A stretch of DNA of 64,000 nucleotides from JANNBN01 sp031385545. GTDB lineage: Bacteria; Actinomycetota; Acidimicrobiia; Acidimicrobiales; JANYDT01. A program made the translations under genes and the position numbers. The notes below the pieces were generated by a model. It was given only the letters and a program-made list of their open reading frames with translations, did no database searches and was not told the origin of the DNA. The number at the start of each line of letters is the position of its first letter. The stretch's first letter is position 1. Shown in pieces: positions 19,214 through 27,018 of this stretch. The stretch spans positions 60,372 through 124,371 of the forward strand of contig JANNBN010000063.1 of the NCBI GenBank assembly GCA_031385545.1, read 5' to 3'.

Positions 19214-21505
19214 TCACTTCTTCTTGATCGGGGTCGTGACCTGATTTGCAGCTGTGCGAGCACGCTGCTTCGTGGTCGAGGTGACCTTTGCCCTTGCCCG
19301 TGTCCGAGCCTTCGTGGTCGCTCTCGGCTTCAGCGCCAACTGTTTCGGCAACGTCGTGATCGGACGGGAATTGCTCGCCGTGGTCGCGGTGGCCATCGTC
19401 GATGGCGTCGATTGCGTCGTTTGACCGGAAGCGGGTTGGGTGGTTGTCGTCTCGGTCTCGACCGGCTTGTCGAATCCGACGGTCGGTGGCACAGGTTCGG
19501 ACGTGACCGCCGGTGCCGGCGGAAGCCGGACGATGGTGACTGGGTCCGGATCCGACGGTGTCTTCGGCCCGGGACCTGGGTTCACGACGACCGGAGGTGG
19601 GAAGGACGGAACGGTCGTTGTGGTGCGTGCAAGGGTCGTCGACGTCGTGCTTGAAGTCGTCGACGACGACAGCGTCGTGGAGGCTGCCGCAGTCGTACCC
19701 GGCTGGGTTGTTGCGACCGTTGTCGCAGCCGAGGTGGTCGGTGGCGTGAGCGTGGTCGATACTGCCGTCGTCGGCGGTTGCGTGGTCGCAACCGTCGTTG
19801 CGCCGGTCGTTGGAGCCATCGTCGAACTGGCTGTCGTCGGCGCAGTTGTCGACACAGTTGTCGGGGTCGTGGACGGCGCGACGGTGGTAGCGGACGTGGT
19901 GACAACCGTCGTGGGTGGTTCTGTCGTCGGCACAACGGTGGTGGCCGAGGTGGTCGTTGGCTCTGTCGTTGGCGAAACCGTGGAAGCAACCGTGGAAGCA
20001 ACCGTGCTGGTTGAAGTAGACGTGGATGTCGAAGTGGATGTCGACGAAGTCGATGTGGACGAAGTCGATGTGGACGTTGTGGTCGTGCTGACAGCGGCCG
20101 CATCAGCAGCCGAGAGCAGCAGGCGCTGATGCGAAGCCCCGATGATGGCCGAATCGTCGGCGCCGAGGAAACGGGACAAAAGCGTCGCCTGGACGGACCG
20201 GAAGTCGATGTTCATCCGAAGGTTGGCGTTGGAGTCGAGGTCGAGCAGCGACGGCTGCTCGCCGAAGATGCCGCCGTTGACACCGTCACCCATCACCATG
20301 GCCACACCAGATGTTCCGTGGTCGGTGCCGTACGAACCGTTCTCTTCGACGCGTCGGCCGAACTCGGAATACACCAGCACCGTTGTGTTCGCCCGAGCTG
20401 CTGGGGTGAGCGTGGTGAACAGCAGATTCAGCGCGATGTCCAAGTCTGACAACAGCTTGCCGTGCCAGCCGAACGGGTTGCCGTTCTGGCCGCGGATCGC
20501 CTGCTCGTTGTGGTTGTCGAACCCGCCGTGCGACGTCGTAATGACCCGCGTCCCGATACCTGCATTGAGCAGCCGCGCCGCCATGATCATCTGACGTCCG
20601 ACGTAGGACGTGCCGCTCGGGATGTTCTTCAACGCCGGACCGACAATCCCACCAGCGGAGAGTGCGCTTCCCAGCACAGTGCCGAGGCTGTTGGCATACG
20701 AACCCAGCCCGGTCGGCCCGGTCAGTCCCCTGAACGCGTCCTGCGCCAGCAACTCCATCGCATCCGTCGTCGGCGCCCCCGTCAGGTCGCTGTCCCATGG
20801 ACGCAAACGAATCGGGTTCGCGCCGACACCGACCGGTGTCCGGTCGTCGGCCCGGAACGAGATCGCACCGAACGGCCCGGTGCCGACGGTATCCAGCCAG
20901 CGACCCAGCCATCCGGTCTGGATCGGGAGAATGGCCGACCCCGGAGCGCCCCAACCGCTCTCCCAGTGATCCTGCGAGTTGAAATGCGACAGGTCCGGTG
21001 CGTTGTATCCGACGCCGGTGATGAGCGCGACTTTGCCTTGCAGGTACTTCGCCTGCGTCGTGACCAGGGACGGGTGCAGCCCGAGCGGAACATCGGTCCC
21101 GAGCGACAGCACCTCGTTCGGCATCAGCTTGATGCTCGGGCGCAGCCGGTGATACTCGGCATCGCCGAACGGAACCAAGGTGTTGAGACCGTCGTTGCCA
21201 CCACCCAGGAAGATCGTGACGATGTTTCCGGCACCGGCTGCACCACCCGGAACGGGAGGGCGTGACGTGGTCGGGCCTGCGGCACCGAATGCTCTGCGCA
21301 TCGGGCCCAGTTGCGAGGCAACCAGCTGCCCTGCGCCGATGGCCGCTGCCAGGGCAACGAACCCACGCCGGCTGAGGGTGCCTTCGGCGGCGTGTCGCAC
21401 CATACCCAGCAACTGGTCGCGGTCACGGTCGTTCGGCACGCCTGCTTCGGACAGGTTGCGCAAGGCGGTGTAGTCGGTGTAGCCGGTGTCGTCGTTATAC
21501 GTCAT
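19214..21505 (-). CDS. DUF1501 protein with long Ser/Thr stalk and basic tail
   Basis: 763 residues. An N-terminal Tat-type signal (LSRRGFVALAAAIGAGQL, about 44-61) leads into the DUF1501 domain (about 90-470). Family landmarks are TIFLGGGNDGLNTLVPFG, DLSHFNSQDHWESG, SHGGFDNHNEQ, YSEFGRRVEENGSYGTDHGT and VMGDGVNGGIFGEQ, an alkaline-phosphatase-like fold expected to bind metal outside the membrane. Residues about 470-690 are almost entirely Thr, Ser, Pro, Ala and Val, a mucin-like stalk. The last 40 residues are strongly basic (LALKPRATTKARTRARAK), suited to binding acidic wall polymers or nucleic acid. It follows the DUF1800 gene by 23 bases. The activity of the pair is unknown. Confidence 0.87.
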   Translation of the reverse strand: MTYNDDTGYTDYTALRNLSEAGVPNDRDRDQLLGMVRHAAEGTLSRRGFVALAAAIGAGQLVASQLGPMRRAFGAAGPTTSRPPVPGGAAGAGNIVTIFLGGGNDGLNTLVPFGDAEYHRLRPSIKLMPNEVLSLGTDVPLGLHPSLVTTQAKYLQGKVALITGVGYNAPDLSHFNSQDHWESGWGAPGSAILPIQTGWLGRWLDTVGTGPFGAISFRADDRTPVGVGANPIRLRPWDSDLTGAPTTDAMELLAQDAFRGLTGPTGLGSYANSLGTVLGSALSAGGIVGPALKNIPSGTSYVGRQMIMAARLLNAGIGTRVITTSHGGFDNHNEQAIRGQNGNPFGWHGKLLSDLDIALNLLFTTLTPAARANTTVLVYSEFGRRVEENGSYGTDHGTSGVAMVMGDGVNGGIFGEQPSLLDLDSNANLRMNIDFRSVQATLLSRFLGADDSAIIGASHQRLLLSAADAAAVSTTTTSTSTSSTSTSSTSTSTSTSTSTSTVASTVASTVSPTTEPTTTSATTVVPTTEPPTTVVTTSATTVAPSTTPTTVSTTAPTTASSTMAPTTGATTVATTQPPTTAVSTTLTPPTTSAATTVATTQPGTTAAASTTLSSSTTSSTTSTTLARTTTTVPSFPPPVVVNPGPGPKTPSDPDPVTIVRLPPAPAVTSEPVPPTVGFDKPVETETTTTQPASGQTTQSTPSTMATATTASNSRPITTLPKQLALKPRATTKARTRARAKVTSTTKQRARTAANQVTTPIKKK

Positions 21506-21528
21506 TGAACGGTCTCCTGTGTGGAGGC

Positions 21529-22839
21529 TCAGGCGAGCCGTGCTTCAGTGGTCATGGACATGAGGCGTGCCAAGGTTCGACCCTGTCCCCATCCGTTCTG
21601 CGAGCGCAGCGTGGTCAGCCACGTTTCCAATGCCTGGCGGCTTGTCGCCGAAAGGGTGAGGCCGAAAAGGTTTGCAACTGCGGTGACCGCAGCGCTGGGG
21701 GTCATCGTCGGCACTTGCGACAGCACTGCCCGAGATACCGGATTCAGCGACGTGTCGTCGACCGCACGATAGGAACCCCATCTCGCGATCCCGTCCAGGG
21801 CCCAGGTGACCGTCTCGTTGATCCAGACGTTGTTCACTTTCCAGCCTGCGACATTGGGCGGGTTGAAGAACTCGTGCCCGGCCGTTGCAGTTTCGTATCC
21901 CAGGCTGATGTCGTCTGCCATGAGCCCGAGGCTTCCGATGAGAGCTGCACTCCACTCGATGGGGCTCTTGACCCGGCCCTGCATGGCCTGAGCGGAGTAG
22001 AACTCGGGCCGCTTGAACATCTTTCGAAGGAAGTTCTGCGTGTGCAGTCCTTCAGTTTCCATGTCGTCGGCCAGCGAGGACACCAGCGACGAATCGGGAT
22101 TCTCGTATGCGAAGAACGACCACAGTTTCGCCGCCAGAAACTCTGCGCACATACGACGTCGCACACCGGAGCAGATTGCCGTGATCACCTGCGGACCGGT
22201 CCACGCCTGGGTTACTCCGAAGATCGTCTTGTTGCCCGGGTCATGGCTGGCGCTGTTGTACGCGTAGTGAGCGCCGTTGTCGTCCCAGGTCAGCCCATAG
22301 CCTGTCCATGCACGTGCCGCTTCGACCACATCGGTCTGTGTGTATCCGCGGTTCACACCGAGCGTGAAGAGCTCGAGCAGTTCGCGTGCGAAGTTCTCGT
22401 TCGGCGACCACCGATTGTTGGAGTAGTTGTCGAGGTACAACAGCATCGCCGGATCGATCGCGATTGACTGTGCCAGCGTGTCGAATGGCCCTGCTGCAAG
22501 CTGCGAGATCGTCTGGTACTGATCAATCATCAGCTTGAACGAGCCGACTTTGCCCAACGCCGTTGCGAAGTGCCCGTGCCAGAACAGCACCAACTTCGCG
22601 TGCAGTGGATTGGGTTGGTTCGCCAACCGGTCGAACCAGTCGTTGCGCACGGAATTGCCCCACGCCCATTCATCGCCGCCCATCGCCGGAACGGACAGCG
22701 GCGGGTTGACAGAGAAGTCACACACCATGTCCACCGCCTGCGGCAGTTCGAACGCCAGCAGCTCTGCAAGACGGTCTTGGCGGACGCGAACGCCGGTGCG
22801 ACGCAGTAGGTGGGAAATCTGTTCCGGTGTTGCTGGCAT
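21529..22839 (-). CDS. DUF1800 protein, partner of DUF1501
   Basis: 436 residues; the start has ggagg at good spacing. Family features are HLLRRTGVRVRQDRLAELL near the N-terminus, KLVLFWHGHFATAL, LDNYSNNRWSPNENFARELL, LLELFTLGVNRGYTQTDV, FAYENPDSSL and GHEFFNPPNVAGWKVNN. No signal peptide is obvious, which is common for the family; export with the Tat-dependent partner is conceivable. DUF1800 and DUF1501 genes are widely adjacent in actinobacteria, proteobacteria and planctomycetes, which implies joint action on an extracellular or periplasmic substrate, but no reaction is established. It is transcribed first, ahead of the DUF1501 gene. Confidence 0.9.
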   Translation of the reverse strand: MPATPEQISHLLRRTGVRVRQDRLAELLAFELPQAVDMVCDFSVNPPLSVPAMGGDEWAWGNSVRNDWFDRLANQPNPLHAKLVLFWHGHFATALGKVGSFKLMIDQYQTISQLAAGPFDTLAQSIAIDPAMLLYLDNYSNNRWSPNENFARELLELFTLGVNRGYTQTDVVEAARAWTGYGLTWDDNGAHYAYNSASHDPGNKTIFGVTQAWTGPQVITAICSGVRRRMCAEFLAAKLWSFFAYENPDSSLVSSLADDMETEGLHTQNFLRKMFKRPEFYSAQAMQGRVKSPIEWSAALIGSLGLMADDISLGYETATAGHEFFNPPNVAGWKVNNVWINETVTWALDGIARWGSYRAVDDTSLNPVSRAVLSQVPTMTPSAAVTAVANLFGLTLSATSRQALETWLTTLRSQNGWGQGRTLARLMSMTTEARLA

Positions 22840-22976
22840 CGAGTGGCCTCCAGGTTCCGGGGAAAGGACCTGTCCACCGTGGGGGATGCTCAGCGTCTCG
22901 GGACCCTCATCGGGGGCGGAGATCCGATGAAGGGTGACTCAACAACCGAACCTGCGCGCAACGTTGCGCGTGGCGT

Positions 22977-23624
22977 TCAATGTGACGTGCCGTATGCGTG
23001 CAGATACTCACGCAGCGCGTCGGCCGTGGCCGCAGATTCGGCATCGGCGGAGTCCAGAAAGCGCAACACGTCCGCAACCCCCACGATGCTGATGACGGGC
23101 ACGCCCACGCTTGCCTCGAAGGCCTGTACCGCTGACGGAGCGGTCGGGTCATCGGAGACCCGCTCTGCCCGGTCGAGCGCGATCAGCACGGCAACCGGCC
23201 GAGCGCCGGCCGCCCGAATCATCGCAACCGATTCACGCTTGGCTGCCCCGTCCGTGATGACATCGTCGACGATGACAACATCGCCGGCCAGCGGAGCCCC
23301 CACCAGCAAGCCGCCCTCGCCATGGTCCTTGGCTTCCTTCCGATTGAACACGTACGGAACGTCTCGTCCCCGGTGGGCCAGGCCGATGGCGGTCGCCGCG
23401 GCAAGTGTGATGCCTTTGTACGCAGGGCCGAACAGCATGTCGAACTGCACCCCAGAGGCAAGGAGCGCATCGGCATAGGCTTGCCCGAGACGCTCCAACG
23501 AGGCTCCGGTGTCGAATCCGCCGGAATTGAAGAAGTAAGGGGACTGACGTCCAGACTTGGTGGTGAACATGCCGAAGCGCAGCACCCCGCTGGCGGCAGC
23601 GAACGCCACGAACTCGTCTCGCAT
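22977..23624 (-). CDS. pyrE: Orotate phosphoribosyltransferase
   Basis: Makes orotidine 5'-phosphate from orotate and PRPP in pyrimidine synthesis. The chosen start (MRDEFVAFAAASGVLRFG) aligns with the usual PyrE N-terminus; a longer frame reaches a GTG 29 codons upstream. Visible are FTTKSGRQSPYFFNSGGFDT, the substrate loop around FGPAYKGITLAAATA, the flexible catalytic loop with FNRKEAKDHGEGG, and the PRPP-binding motif VVIVDDVITDGAA. The 215 residues fit the family. It is divergent from the LemA-like gene. No other pyr gene is in the window. Confidence 0.92.
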   Translation of the reverse strand: MRDEFVAFAAASGVLRFGMFTTKSGRQSPYFFNSGGFDTGASLERLGQAYADALLASGVQFDMLFGPAYKGITLAAATAIGLAHRGRDVPYVFNRKEAKDHGEGGLLVGAPLAGDVVIVDDVITDGAAKRESVAMIRAAGARPVAVLIALDRAERVSDDPTAPSAVQAFEASVGVPVISIVGVADVLRFLDSADAESAATADALREYLHAYGTSH

Positions 23625-23791
23625 GCCACGCGTTTCAGCTTCGGATCGGAAGGCCAGTTCTGGATGTCGTTCGTTGTCAGCGGTCACGCGCTGCAGGCTA
23701 TCGGGAGGCACTCGGACGGTGAACCCGCCCTCATCGCCGTTCCATCTCCTTTGATGAGCGCGCCACCTGGCAACCTGCCGACGTAACGCTC

Positions 23792-24319
23792 ATGCCTCTT
23801 TTGGCCATTCTCGTCATCAGCGGCGCCGGCTGCTTCATCGTGTGGGCGTTCACCGCGTTGCGTCATGCCCGCGACGAAGTGCGCTCGACATGGACCTCGG
23901 TCGAAGCGGCGTTGGGGGAACGAGCAGCGCTCATGACCCGCCTCATCGAGGCTGTCTCGCCACGTCTTCGCGAAGACGTGTCCTCGCAGCTGACCACGGC
24001 GCACCAGCGCATGAGTTCGGTCGTCGGTCCACGCAGCACCGAAGCAGCAGATGTCACGCTGCGGTCGCTCCTGGAACCGGTGATGGCGACCATGCCGTCC
24101 GGGATCGGGCTTGACGATCTCAAGGCCGAACTGAATCGCATCAACAAGGTCATTGACCTTGCGGCTGCTGATTACAACGAGAAGGTCGACGCGTACGAGA
24201 CCGTGCGCAACAGCTCGCAGCGGAAGATGTTCGCGGAAATGCTCGGCTTCGAGAAGGAAAGCCGGTTCGGGCGCTTGCTGAGGGCCGACCTTGCGCCGGC
24301 CGATCCGCTGCTCGTCTGA
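23792..24319 (+). CDS. LemA-like membrane-anchored protein
   Basis: 175 residues. One N-terminal transmembrane helix (LLAILVISGAGCFIVWAF) is followed by a long helical domain. Its C-terminal part ADYNEKVDAYETVRNSS and KMFAEMLGFEKESRF matches the closing pattern of LemA, in which a YN..V..YN motif and a GF..E.RF end recur, although the second Asn and the usual FP are replaced. Several heptad-like helices rich in Arg, Glu and Leu precede it. LemA proteins are anchored four-helix bundles of unclear function. It is convergent with the benzoate-type transporter and has no operon partner. Confidence 0.7.
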   Translation: MPLLAILVISGAGCFIVWAFTALRHARDEVRSTWTSVEAALGERAALMTRLIEAVSPRLREDVSSQLTTAHQRMSSVVGPRSTEAADVTLRSLLEPVMATMPSGIGLDDLKAELNRINKVIDLAAADYNEKVDAYETVRNSSQRKMFAEMLGFEKESRFGRLLRADLAPADPLLV

Positions 24320-24360
24320 CCAAGCTCCTTGCCGAGCCCGTCGGTGCGAGCTCGGTCGCA

Positions 24361-25590
24361 TCAAGGCCTACGGATCTCGCGCTGACGGATCTCGCGCTGA
24401 CGGATCGGCTGCAACCGGCGGAGTCCAAGGACCCCGAGACCGGCGATCAGTGCCCAGAACGGTGCGCCGATCCCAGCCATGCTGAGGCCGGACACAGTGA
24501 TCAGAAACACGATGACCGCAGCCTCGCGCTGATCGGGATCTGCGACTGCGCCGACCACGCCGCCCGTGATGGTGGGGATCAGCGCGAACGCAGCGACGCC
24601 GATCACCAGCGCCTTCGGAAAGAGACCGATGAGGCCTGCGACAGACCCTCCGAGCAGGCCGACCAGCACGTACAGCCCACCCGTGGCTACCGCTGCCGGA
24701 TACCGCTTGTCACGATCAGGGTGGATGTCGGGCCCCATCACCAACGCAGCCGTGATCGCAGCAAGGTTGATCGCGAACAGTCCGAACGGCGCACCAAGCA
24801 CGGTGGCAGCTCCGCTGAGGGTGATGGCAGGCGACACGGGCACGTCGTAGCCATGTGACCGCAGCACTGCTGTGCCGGGCATGTTCTGCGCGGCCATGGT
24901 GACGACGTACAACGGAACGCCGATGCCGATCAGCGCCCCGACCGAAGCGGTCGGCCGGACGAAGCTGAGATGCACGAGCCCGACCGGCACGTGCCCACCG
25001 CCGATCCTGCCCTGCAACGCTGCGACCACGACACCGGTGACGAGCACCGCAATTGCGGCGAAGGTCGGAACCAGCCGACGGGCAACCACGTACGTGGCGA
25101 ACATCGCAAGGACCATCACCTGCGACTCGTGAGGCGTCACTGCGCCGAACGCTTCGATCGCGAAGCGGGTGAGCACTCCGGCCAGCAACGCTGAAGCCAG
25201 CGGCAGCGGGATGCGCTTGACGAATCGGTCGAACACGCCGGTCAGCCCCGTCAGGAACAGCAGCACCCCGCACAGTACGAAGGCGCCGGTCGAATCGCTC
25301 AGTCGGCCGCCAGCCGGCATCGCAGCTAGCAACGTGGCCCCCGGGACTGACCACACCAGCATGATCGGGGTTCGGTAGCGCACCGACAACCACATGGAAC
25401 ACAGCCCCATTGAGATGCACAATGCGGCAATCCAGGAACCGATCTGGGAGTTGGAGGCACCGGAGCGTTGTGCTGCGGTGAAGACGATCGCTATCGAACT
25501 TGCGAACCCCACGAGGACGGCAACGACTGCGGTGACGGTCAGCTTTGCTGCAAAGCGAAGCCCGCCCGTTGAATGCGACCTGGCAACCAT
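24361..25590 (-). CDS. benE: BenE-type benzoate/proton symporter
   Basis: About 409 residues from the ATG used (MVARSHSTGG); a longer frame to 25668 would overlap the upstream Nudix gene. About 12 hydrophobic segments. BenE family stretches include VWSVPGATLLAAMPAGG, LYVVTMAAQNMPGTAVLRSH, GYDVPVSPAITLSGAATVLG, APFGLFAINLAAITAALVMG, and AAVIVFLITVSGLSMAGIGA. The family imports benzoate or related aromatic acids with protons. The extreme C-terminus repeats a five-residue unit (IRQRE twice, then IRRP) encoded by a 15-bp tandem repeat. No aromatic degradation gene adjoins it, so the substrate is uncertain. Confidence 0.85.
   Translation of the reverse strand: MVARSHSTGGLRFAAKLTVTAVVAVLVGFASSIAIVFTAAQRSGASNSQIGSWIAALCISMGLCSMWLSVRYRTPIMLVWSVPGATLLAAMPAGGRLSDSTGAFVLCGVLLFLTGLTGVFDRFVKRIPLPLASALLAGVLTRFAIEAFGAVTPHESQVMVLAMFATYVVARRLVPTFAAIAVLVTGVVVAALQGRIGGGHVPVGLVHLSFVRPTASVGALIGIGVPLYVVTMAAQNMPGTAVLRSHGYDVPVSPAITLSGAATVLGAPFGLFAINLAAITAALVMGPDIHPDRDKRYPAAVATGGLYVLVGLLGGSVAGLIGLFPKALVIGVAAFALIPTITGGVVGAVADPDQREAAVIVFLITVSGLSMAGIGAPFWALIAGLGVLGLRRLQPIRQREIRQREIRRP
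24370..24407. repeat. 15-bp in-frame tandem repeat at the benE 3' end
   Basis: The unit acggatctcgcgctg occurs twice in full and a third time in part. Being a multiple of three it keeps frame and lengthens the C-terminal tail of the transporter by a charged five-residue repeat. Confidence 0.8.
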
Positions 25591-25625
25591 TGCAGGTGTT
25601 GCCGACGGGCCAGGCTCAGGCGCGC

Positions 25626-26225
25626 TCAACGCTGCCCGACCAATGCGGTCAGGTTCTCCGTCAGCCAACGCTGCGAGGAAGAGATGGCACCCGCAAGGCT
25701 CTCGCGCTGCAGCAGCGGATCATTCCAACCGAACCACCCGACCTGCTGACTCTCCCCCGGCGGAGGTGCCGGATCTTCGTCAGGGCCGATCAGCAGGTAG
25801 CGAAGATCGAGGTGAATGTGACCCTTGGGAGCATCGTGCACGTCGACATGTATCAAGACCGGTGTGGGACGCACACCCAAATGAGCAACGGAACCTGCAG
25901 GGTGCACCGCGACAAGGCCCGTCTCCTCGAACGTCTCGCGAACAGCCCCGTCCCAGGGTGACTCGCCGTCGTCGACATGTCCGCCGGGTTGAATCCAGAT
26001 CTGTGCCCGCTTGTGGAGATGCAACAGCACTCCACGGGGACCGACGACGATGGCAGAGCCGGTGACATGGACGAAGGACCCGCCCTCGTCGAAGGGCCGG
26101 TCCAATGCATCGAAGCTTCCGATGAAACGGCCGATCGACACCGTCTCGCGCTGATCGACGGCGTGTGCCAGCCGGTCCAACACGGCCGCACGAACGACGC
26201 CACGGAGCTGTGCATCAAAAGCCAT
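25626..26225 (-). CDS. Nudix hydrolase
   Basis: 199 residues from the ATG at MAFDAQLRGVV; a longer upstream frame is Cys/Pro-rich and lacks support. The Nudix box spans residues 82-104: Gly82, Glu88, Arg96-Glu97, Glu100-Glu101 and Gly103 in register. Preceding it is TGSAIVVGPRGVLLHLHKRA, then the typical WIQPGGHVDDGES. The domain suits a cytosolic hydrolase of nucleoside diphosphate derivatives; subgroup and substrate are not readable. It is divergent from the following gene across 46 bases and lies 35 bases ahead of the BenE-type gene on the same strand. Confidence 0.85.
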   Translation of the reverse strand: MAFDAQLRGVVRAAVLDRLAHAVDQRETVSIGRFIGSFDALDRPFDEGGSFVHVTGSAIVVGPRGVLLHLHKRAQIWIQPGGHVDDGESPWDGAVRETFEETGLVAVHPAGSVAHLGVRPTPVLIHVDVHDAPKGHIHLDLRYLLIGPDEDPAPPPGESQQVGWFGWNDPLLQRESLAGAISSSQRWLTENLTALVGQR

Positions 26226-26271
26226 CGGAGCATGCTCGCACGCGCACGGGGCAGGGCAGACTAACGGTGCA

Positions 26272-27018
26272 ATGGGAACCAGGACACATCTCGCAGGCGC
26301 GTACCGCAGCACCGTCGGCAACTCCGTCGACAACGCCGCAGACGTCACCGTCGAAACGTTCAGTTACGCAGCAGGTGACATCCTGTTGCGCCAGGACGGA
26401 TGGACGCTCAGTTCGATGCACGAGTCCGACGGTCACGCCGCAGCGTTGAGGGCGACCGGCCGCTGGGAACACCCCGTCCATCGCGGCAACTGGCATCGCA
26501 TCGTCACCGAATGGGCGGAAATCGCTCGCACCACACCTGATGGCGTCAGCCACCGCGTGACCTTCCAGTTGCAGGTTGCCGAATTGGCGGTCAGCTTCGG
26601 CGGACGCTCCTCACGCCATCAGGTCCCAGAAGGCAGCCTGTTGGTTCCCGACCTGCACGCGTGCTTCGGCCCGATGATCGAAACGATCAGCCGCTCCGCC
26701 CTGACGGCGCCGCCTGCCGCGGTGTGCGTGCTGGTGATTCCCCGCCTCTGTGACGCTGCTGCTGACCCGCAGAACTTCAGCACGTGCTGGCTGACGTCCC
26801 AGCGCGTGGGCCGGGCCGTGCTCGAAACCCCGGACGGACCGGTGAGGGCCGATGAATACTCCGTTGACCTCGAACCCGGCCGGCCAGCAACAGTCGAGCA
26901 CCCTCCAGGATGGACAGGCGCGACGCGCTTCTACGTTGGCGGTGACGGGTTACTTGCCGGCTACACCGACGGCGATGACATGGTGTGGCGAGCTGCATCA
27001 GCACCTTCACGTGCGTGA
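26272..27018 (+). CDS. Hypothetical protein, tail-to-tail overlap with lipBA
   Basis: 248 residues of unrecognised family. It is soluble, with beta-rich spacing and stretches such as GRWEHPVHRGNWHRIVTEW, HRVTFQLQVAELAVSFGG and TRFYVGGDGLLAGYTDGD. No signal peptide or membrane segment. The 3' end overlaps the end of the LipB-LipA reading frame on the other strand by 58 bases, and the last 15 or so residues of LipA lie beyond its usual end, so either reading could be slightly shorter in origin. Codon usage resembles neighbouring genes, supporting a real gene. Confidence 0.6.
   Translation: MGTRTHLAGAYRSTVGNSVDNAADVTVETFSYAAGDILLRQDGWTLSSMHESDGHAAALRATGRWEHPVHRGNWHRIVTEWAEIARTTPDGVSHRVTFQLQVAELAVSFGGRSSRHQVPEGSLLVPDLHACFGPMIETISRSALTAPPAAVCVLVIPRLCDAAADPQNFSTCWLTSQRVGRAVLETPDGPVRADEYSVDLEPGRPATVEHPPGWTGATRFYVGGDGLLAGYTDGDDMVWRAASAPSRA

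Noticed and set aside
21505..22467. Plus-strand frame of 320 codons opposite the DUF1800 gene
   Set aside because: The minus strand has a clear DUF1800 protein with a ribosome binding site; this frame has neither.
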